Source of the DNA: an uncultured Lachnospiraceae bacterium
Lineage (GTDB): Bacteria; Bacillota; Clostridia; Lachnospirales; Lachnospiraceae
NCBI GenBank assembly: GCA_902767235.1
Contig: CACXGR010000168.1
Location: forward strand, 1 to 9,939
DNA length: 9,939 bases
Direction of reading: 5' to 3'
In this document: positions 6,540-9,939 of the stretch, one piece after another
Layout: each line of letters starts with the position of its first letter
Numbering within the stretch: position 1 is the stretch's first letter
The notes under the pieces: model-generated
The model's database searches: none
What the model was told of the DNA's origin: nothing
Seen by the model: the letters and a program-made list of their open reading frames with translations, nothing else
Program-made: the position numbers and the translations under genes

Positions 6540-7910
6540 CAGCGATAGGGCCGCCTTGAGCATGAGGGCGCACTCGATCCTCTTTTTGAACAATTCACAC
6601 CCGTACTTGTACACGCCCGCGATCCCGCCGGTGGTGTGATAGGCATTCGCCGCACATCCGCCGGAGCAGTACAGCTTTGCCCAGCAGTCCGTGCATTCCG
6701 TATGGGAATATACATTGCAGTACTTGAATTCGTCCTGCTTTTCGTGATTGGTCACTCCGCTGTAGATATCGCCGAGCTTATATTCCGGGTCCCCCACAAA
6801 CTGGTGGCAGGGATACAGGTCGCCCCACGCAGTGACAGCCATATATTCCGTGCCCGAGCCGCAGCCGGAGATCCGCTTGTAGATACAGGGACCGTGCTCG
6901 AGGTCGATCATATAGTGATAGAACGTGATGGGTCTGCCCTCCCGTTCTCTTCTGAGCATGTCCTTGGCCAGAATCTCATACTGTTCCAGGAGCACCGGCA
7001 GGTCCTCCTGCGTCAGCGCACTCGGGCTGTCCGGGGAGGTGACGACCGGCTCCATGGACAGTTCTGTGAATCCCAGGTCATCCGCCATGTGGAAAATATC
7101 CTTGGTAAAGTCCGTATTGAAATGTGTATAGGTGCCCCGCATGTAATACCCTTTTCCGCCGCGGGCTTTCACAAACTTCTGAAAGAGCGGGACAATACGG
7201 TCATAGCTTCCCCTGCCCTTGTGATCCACCCGGAAGCGGTCATTGACTTCTTTCCTTCCGTCAAGACTGAGCACCACGTTGTGGCATTCCCGGTTTGCCC
7301 ATTCAATGACTTCGTCTGTGATCCCCACGCCGTTGGTAGTGAGCGTGAATCGGAAATTCTTCTTTTTTTCCTTTTCAATGCTCCTGGCGTATGCGACGAG
7401 CTGCTTGCACACCTCAAAGTTCATAAGCGGCTCGCCCCCGAAGAAGTCCACCTCCAGATTCTTTCTGAAGCCGGAGTTTTCCACCAGGAAATCCAGCGCG
7501 CGCTTTCCGGTCTCGAAACTCATCAGTCCCGCGGAGCCGTGGAACTTGCCCTGAGAGGCGAAACAGTATTCGCAGCCCAGATTGCACGTATGTGCCACGA
7601 GCAGACAGAGCGCCTTGATCACGGTATTTCTCTGTTTCATGTCATACTTGTGATCCTTGTAGACATCCTCTGTAAAGAGCTTCCCGGCATCCCGCAGCTC
7701 CTCGATATCCGCAAAGATGTCTGCCGCGTCCTCTTCGGTCAGTCCTTTGGCGCGATATTTTTTCTCGAGCAGCCTCCCGGTCTCTTCCTTTGTCTTCCCC
7801 TGGTCGAGGTACTGTATGGCGTCGTAGGCCGCCTCGTCCGTAATGTGGACGCTTCCGCTGAAGACATCCAGCACGATATTGTATCCGTTGAGCTTATATT
7901 GATGTATCAT
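6522..7910 (-). CDS. SCIFF (ranthipeptide) radical SAM/SPASM maturase
   Basis: 462 residues. The N-terminal 85 or so residues form a winged-helix, PqqD-like RiPP recognition element that should hold the SCIFF leader. The radical SAM site is CNLGCEYC, with C109, C113 and C116 binding the [4Fe-4S] cluster that cleaves S-adenosylmethionine, followed by FFGGEP (156-161). The C-terminal SPASM domain has C350, C368, then C406/C409/C415/C419 (CTDCWAKLYCSGGC) and C438, enough for two auxiliary clusters. The enzyme is expected to form thioether cross-links in the adjacent Cys-rich peptide, as for characterised homologues CteB and Tte1186. I chose the ATG at 7910, with AGAGGAAG about 6 nt upstream, over a frame start at 7964 that lies inside the intergenic hairpin. 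The precursor gene lies 125 bp upstream on the same strand. Identity is very secure from motifs plus context; the exact product is inferred. Confidence 0.95.
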   Translation of the reverse strand: MIHQYKLNGYNIVLDVFSGSVHITDEAAYDAIQYLDQGKTKEETGRLLEKKYRAKGLTEEDAADIFADIEELRDAGKLFTEDVYKDHKYDMKQRNTVIKALCLLVAHTCNLGCEYCFASQGKFHGSAGLMSFETGKRALDFLVENSGFRKNLEVDFFGGEPLMNFEVCKQLVAYARSIEKEKKKNFRFTLTTNGVGITDEVIEWANRECHNVVLSLDGRKEVNDRFRVDHKGRGSYDRIVPLFQKFVKARGGKGYYMRGTYTHFNTDFTKDIFHMADDLGFTELSMEPVVTSPDSPSALTQEDLPVLLEQYEILAKDMLRREREGRPITFYHYMIDLEHGPCIYKRISGCGSGTEYMAVTAWGDLYPCHQFVGDPEYKLGDIYSGVTNHEKQDEFKYCNVYSHTECTDCWAKLYCSGGCAANAYHTTGGIAGVYKYGCELFKKRIECALMLKAALSLDRQAE

Positions 7911-7945
7911 CTGCACTTCCTCTTTTTTACAAAACACACAACAAG

Positions 7946-7971
7946 GGCCGGAGTGCTCCCGCACCCCGGCC
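7946..7971 (-). terminator. GC-rich hairpin between SCIFF precursor and maturase (attenuator/processing site)
   Basis: GGCCGG (7946-7951) pairs with CCGGCC (7966-7971), and GTGC (7953-7956) with GCAC (7961-7964), closing a 4-nt loop: 10 pairs with a single A/C mismatch. On the minus-strand transcript it is followed by CTTGTTGTGTGTTTTG, an imperfect U-run. It lies 65 nt after the precursor stop and 36 nt before the maturase start. A partial terminator here would give much more precursor than enzyme. Confidence 0.7.
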
Positions 7972-8035
7972 GACTGAGCGGATCATTCACCGTTCACCTG
8001 TCAGTTTCTCTTGTCACGAAATCTTCCGGCTCCGA

Positions 8036-8185
8036 TCACTCGGCGTCTTTGTTCTCGCAAGCCTGATTGGCGATTCCGCAGCTTGTCTTGCAAGCGCTCT
8101 GGCAGGATGTCTGGCACTCGCCGCAGCCGCCGTTCTGCGCGCTCTTAGCCATGTCACGTGTATTCAGTGTCTGAATGTGCTTCAT
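8036..8185 (-). CDS. SCIFF ranthipeptide precursor (six-cysteine peptide)
   Basis: 49-residue peptide. The leader MKHIQTLNTRDMAKSAQNGG has the conserved MKHI-TLNT opening of the SCIFF family. The core holds six cysteines at 21, 24, 28, 32, 36 and 43, in the signature CGECQTSCQSACKTSC, and ends NQACENKDAE. SCIFF peptides are near-universal in Clostridia and are modified by the adjacent radical SAM/SPASM enzyme to carry Cys thioether bonds; the family is now grouped with the ranthipeptides, and a role in quorum sensing or population behaviour has been proposed. The ATG at 8185 has AAGGGA just upstream, about 8 nt away, and a near-consensus promoter at 8231-8260. The residue after C36 is Gly, where the characterised peptides I recall have Thr. 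The stop is followed by the hairpin at 7946-7971 and then the maturase. Confidence 0.96.
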   Translation of the reverse strand: MKHIQTLNTRDMAKSAQNGGCGECQTSCQSACKTSCGIANQACENKDAE

Positions 8186-8230
8186 ATCCATTCCCTTCTT
8201 TCTGCTTTTTATTGTATTGAGGTTATGTCT

Positions 8231-8260
8231 ATAATACTAATCCACCGCTTCTTTTGTCAA
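8231..8260 (-). promoter_or_regulatory. SCIFF operon promoter (sigma-A type)
   Basis: The minus strand reads a perfect TTGACA (8260-8255), an 18-bp spacer and TATTAT (8236-8231), 5 of 6 of the -10 consensus. It predicts a start near 8224 and a leader of about 39 nt before the precursor ATG. It begins only 5 bp past the stop of the upstream decarboxylase gene. It is the best promoter in the window. Confidence 0.82.
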
Positions 8261-8264
8261 GGCA

Positions 8265-9731
8265 TCACTCTGCAAGGCACATGATCCTGTCCGGATGGTC
8301 CGCGTGCGTGTGATGCACCGGATTGCCGTCCTCCCCGCTCTTTCGGATGAGCCGGATATGCTCCTGCCCGATATACTCGCCGGGCGCCAGGATCGGGATC
8401 CCCGGCGGATAGGCATACAGATATTCGCCGCAGATCCGGCCTTCCGCCTCGTCCATATCGACTTCCTCGGCTTCGCAGCCGACTGCCGCCAGGATCGTGC
8501 AGGCTGTCTGCACCGGGGGCAGCGCCGTTTGCGGCGCTGCCTTTTTAGTGGTTCTCTCCCTGCCGGCCGCCTCGCTGTCCACTGCGCGAAGCGCCTCCGA
8601 AAGCCTGTGCAGATCCTCGTCCGTATCGCCGCAGCCGGTCATGGCGAGAACACAGTCTCCGCTGCACATCTCCGTCTCGATCCCATACCGCTCTCTCAGG
8701 AGCGCAGCTGCTTCTGCCCCGCTCAGGCCTGCCCGCCGGAATGAGATCCATATTTTGCTGCGGTCCCGCCGGTCACGGTTCATGAGACTGCCGGCACCGG
8801 ACTTTGTCCCGCTCTCCGGCGCGCTGTCGGGATCCCATACCCGGACATAGCGGAGCGGTCTCACCGCATCATAGAAACGGTCGAGACGCTCTTTCCAGAC
8901 ACCGAACAGTTCCGGTCCCGCCTTTGCGAGCAGCTCCGTGCAGCTGTCAATGGAGATCATCAGCGGATAGGACGGCGAGCTGGTCTCAAAGATCCCCAGC
9001 TGCCTCTCCACCTCTTTGGACCTGATCAGGCTGCCCTGCAGATGCAGAAGCGCCGTCTGGGTCAGCGAAGGGAGCGTCTTGTGCACGCTCTGCACGACCA
9101 GGTCCGCGCCGCAGCGGACGGCCCCTGTCGGAAATCCGCCCTCTTCAAACAATCCCAGATGTGCTCCGTGCGCCTCATCCACCAGGAGCGGGATCCCGGC
9201 GCCGTGGCATACCTCCGCGATGGACCGGATATCGGAGACCACGCCTTCGTAGGTGGGAGAAGTCACAATGACCGCAGCGCTGCCGGGATGCCTGACGATA
9301 CAGTCCCTCACCTGCTTCCTTGTGATCCCGCCGCATATGCCCGCCCGCCGGTATTGCGCGGGAAGGATCCAGTGGACCTTATAGCCGCCCAGTTCAATGG
9401 CGTGAAATACAGAGCGGTGGCAGTTGCGTGCCGCGATGATCTCGCCGCCAAAGGGCACAGCCGCCCGAATACCCGCCAGAATGCCGCAGGTACTGCCGCC
9501 CACCAGAAACCAGGTCCTGCCGCTGCCCCACAGGCGGGAGGCTCTCTCCATGGCGTCCCGCAGTATGCCGCCCGCATCATGAAGATCGTCCGCGCCGCTG
9601 ATCTCCGTGATGTCCAGATCGTAGGGCAGACGCTCTGACGGCATCAGCATCCTCTTATGTCCGGGCATATGCATAGGGATCATGTTCCGGGTCAGTTTAT
9701 TTACTTCCGCTTCCAGTTTCGATTCACACAT
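8265..9731 (-). CDS. Orn/Lys/Arg decarboxylase-family PLP enzyme
   Basis: 488 residues from the chosen start, of fold-type I. Near the N-terminus is MIPMHMPGHKR (residues 17-27), the substrate-side motif typical of these decarboxylases. DEAHGAH (185-191) binds the PLP ring and VQSVHKTLPSLTQ (213-225) carries the PLP-binding K218. The C-terminal domain has the family motif YPPGIPILAPGE (441-452). Members decarboxylate lysine, ornithine or arginine to cadaverine, putrescine or agmatine. The shorter Gram-positive type lacks the N-terminal wing domain of the inducible E. coli enzymes, as here. Two low-complexity stretches (about 299-324 and 385-406) look like recent insertions in surface regions. 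The ATG at 9731 has AGGTG six bases upstream; an ATG at 9749 adds six residues but its GGGA abuts the start. The substrate cannot be read from the sequence. It precedes the SCIFF promoter with no terminator visible. Confidence 0.9.
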   Translation of the reverse strand: MCESKLEAEVNKLTRNMIPMHMPGHKRMLMPSERLPYDLDITEISGADDLHDAGGILRDAMERASRLWGSGRTWFLVGGSTCGILAGIRAAVPFGGEIIAARNCHRSVFHAIELGGYKVHWILPAQYRRAGICGGITRKQVRDCIVRHPGSAAVIVTSPTYEGVVSDIRSIAEVCHGAGIPLLVDEAHGAHLGLFEEGGFPTGAVRCGADLVVQSVHKTLPSLTQTALLHLQGSLIRSKEVERQLGIFETSSPSYPLMISIDSCTELLAKAGPELFGVWKERLDRFYDAVRPLRYVRVWDPDSAPESGTKSGAGSLMNRDRRDRSKIWISFRRAGLSGAEAAALLRERYGIETEMCSGDCVLAMTGCGDTDEDLHRLSEALRAVDSEAAGRERTTKKAAPQTALPPVQTACTILAAVGCEAEEVDMDEAEGRICGEYLYAYPPGIPILAPGEYIGQEHIRLIRKSGEDGNPVHHTHADHPDRIMCLAE

Positions 9732-9758
9732 TATTTGCACCTGTTCCATTCCCGGTTA

Positions 9759-9788
9759 TTTGTAAAGCGCACAGGAACAGACTCACAA
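9759..9788 (-). promoter_or_regulatory. Possible promoter of the decarboxylase gene
   Basis: The minus strand reads TTGTGA (9788-9783), an 18-bp spacer and TACAAA (9764-9759), each 4 of 6 to consensus. The predicted start near 9752 would favour the ATG at 9731 over the one at 9749. Weak match. Confidence 0.35.
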
Positions 9789-9808
9789 CTCGAAAATGCG
9801 CCGGTTAA

Positions 9809-9838
9809 AAAGGCTGCCGCTTATATGCGGCAGCCTTT
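9809..9838 (-). terminator. Strong intrinsic terminator after the zinc-ribbon gene
   Basis: AAAGGCTGCCGC (9809-9820) and GCGGCAGCCTTT (9827-9838) form a perfect 12-bp stem with a 6-nt loop. On the minus strand the stem runs into TTTTTAA, so it ends transcription of the gene that stops at 9871, 32 bp upstream. The plus strand has only three Ts, but the symmetry could permit some bidirectional action. Confidence 0.9.
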
Positions 9839-9870
9839 GCATTGAACTCTGATTCCTTACGGGATCTCCA

Positions 9871-9939
9871 TTACAGCTGAGATGTGCAGTGAGGGCATCT
9901 TGTCGCCTCGATCGCGATCTCGCTCTTGCAGTAAGGGCA
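9871..9939 (-). CDS. C-terminal zinc-ribbon tail of a truncated protein, possibly MscL
   Basis: The last 22 codons of a gene entering from the right edge, in the frame that ends with TAA at 9873-9871. They encode CPYC-K-SEIAIEATR-CPHC-TSQL, two CxxC knuckles that should bind zinc. Tails of this form close several clostridial proteins, and in my recollection this wording (ATRCPHCTS) is typical of the C-terminal extension on Firmicute MscL mechanosensitive channels, but the body of the protein is outside the window, so the identity is a guess. The strong terminator 32 bp downstream supports a real gene end here. Confidence 0.7.
   Translation of the reverse strand, partial: CPYCKSEIAIEATRCPHCTSQL

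Noticed and set aside
7911..7964. 18-residue N-terminal extension of the SCIFF maturase
   Set aside because: It would be encoded in the hairpin; the ATG at 7910 has AGAGGAAG close upstream and begins with the typical RRE sequence.
6636..8066. 476-residue plus-strand open frame
   Set aside because: Mirror of the SCIFF maturase and part of the SCIFF peptide, both with unmistakable motifs on the minus strand.
8205..8264. Possible terminator after the decarboxylase
   Set aside because: No stem of useful length is present; the AT-rich stretch is explained by the SCIFF promoter and leader.
9042..9638. 198-residue plus-strand open frame
   Set aside because: Antisense to the PLP decarboxylase over its active-site region; no start signal or domain.

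Overview
The window looks like chromosomal DNA of a Clostridia-class Firmicute, most likely a Lachnospiraceae member with fairly high GC. The evidence is a SCIFF (six-cysteines-in-forty-five) peptide with its radical SAM maturase, purine-rich Shine-Dalgarno sites, a clostridial-style HtrA/DegP protease, and a small protein that resembles uncharacterised Lachnospiraceae proteins. Every gene is on the minus strand except one small XRE-type regulator. No rRNA, tRNA, CRISPR array or mobile element was seen.

In the direction of transcription (right to left): the window opens with the zinc-ribbon tail of a truncated gene (possibly MscL) and a strong terminator. A PLP-dependent Orn/Lys/Arg decarboxylase-family gene follows. 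A well-formed promoter then drives a 49-residue SCIFF precursor, which is followed by a GC-rich hairpin and the SPASM/RRE radical SAM maturase. These two form a ranthipeptide (thioether RiPP) locus. The XRE gene converges on the maturase. It diverges, across a 371-bp region rich in inverted repeats, from a two-gene unit: a eukaryotic-type UAP1-like nucleotidyltransferase and a 90-residue protein of unknown function.

A terminator-like hairpin separates that unit from a protein quality-control operon: membrane-anchored HtrA protease, an unusual ClpX-like AAA+ unfoldase with a long disordered linker, and cysK (cysteine synthase, cut by the left edge). The clpX-like and cysK genes overlap by 8 bp, so translation is probably coupled.

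The points most worth attention are the SCIFF peptide, which has Gly where characterised homologues carry the thioether-acceptor Thr; the hairpin placed between precursor and maturase; and the divergent ClpX paralogue, which lacks the RKH loop but keeps the ClpP-docking IGF loop. SCIFF systems are a known class, so nothing here is clearly a new system. The details are the unusual part.
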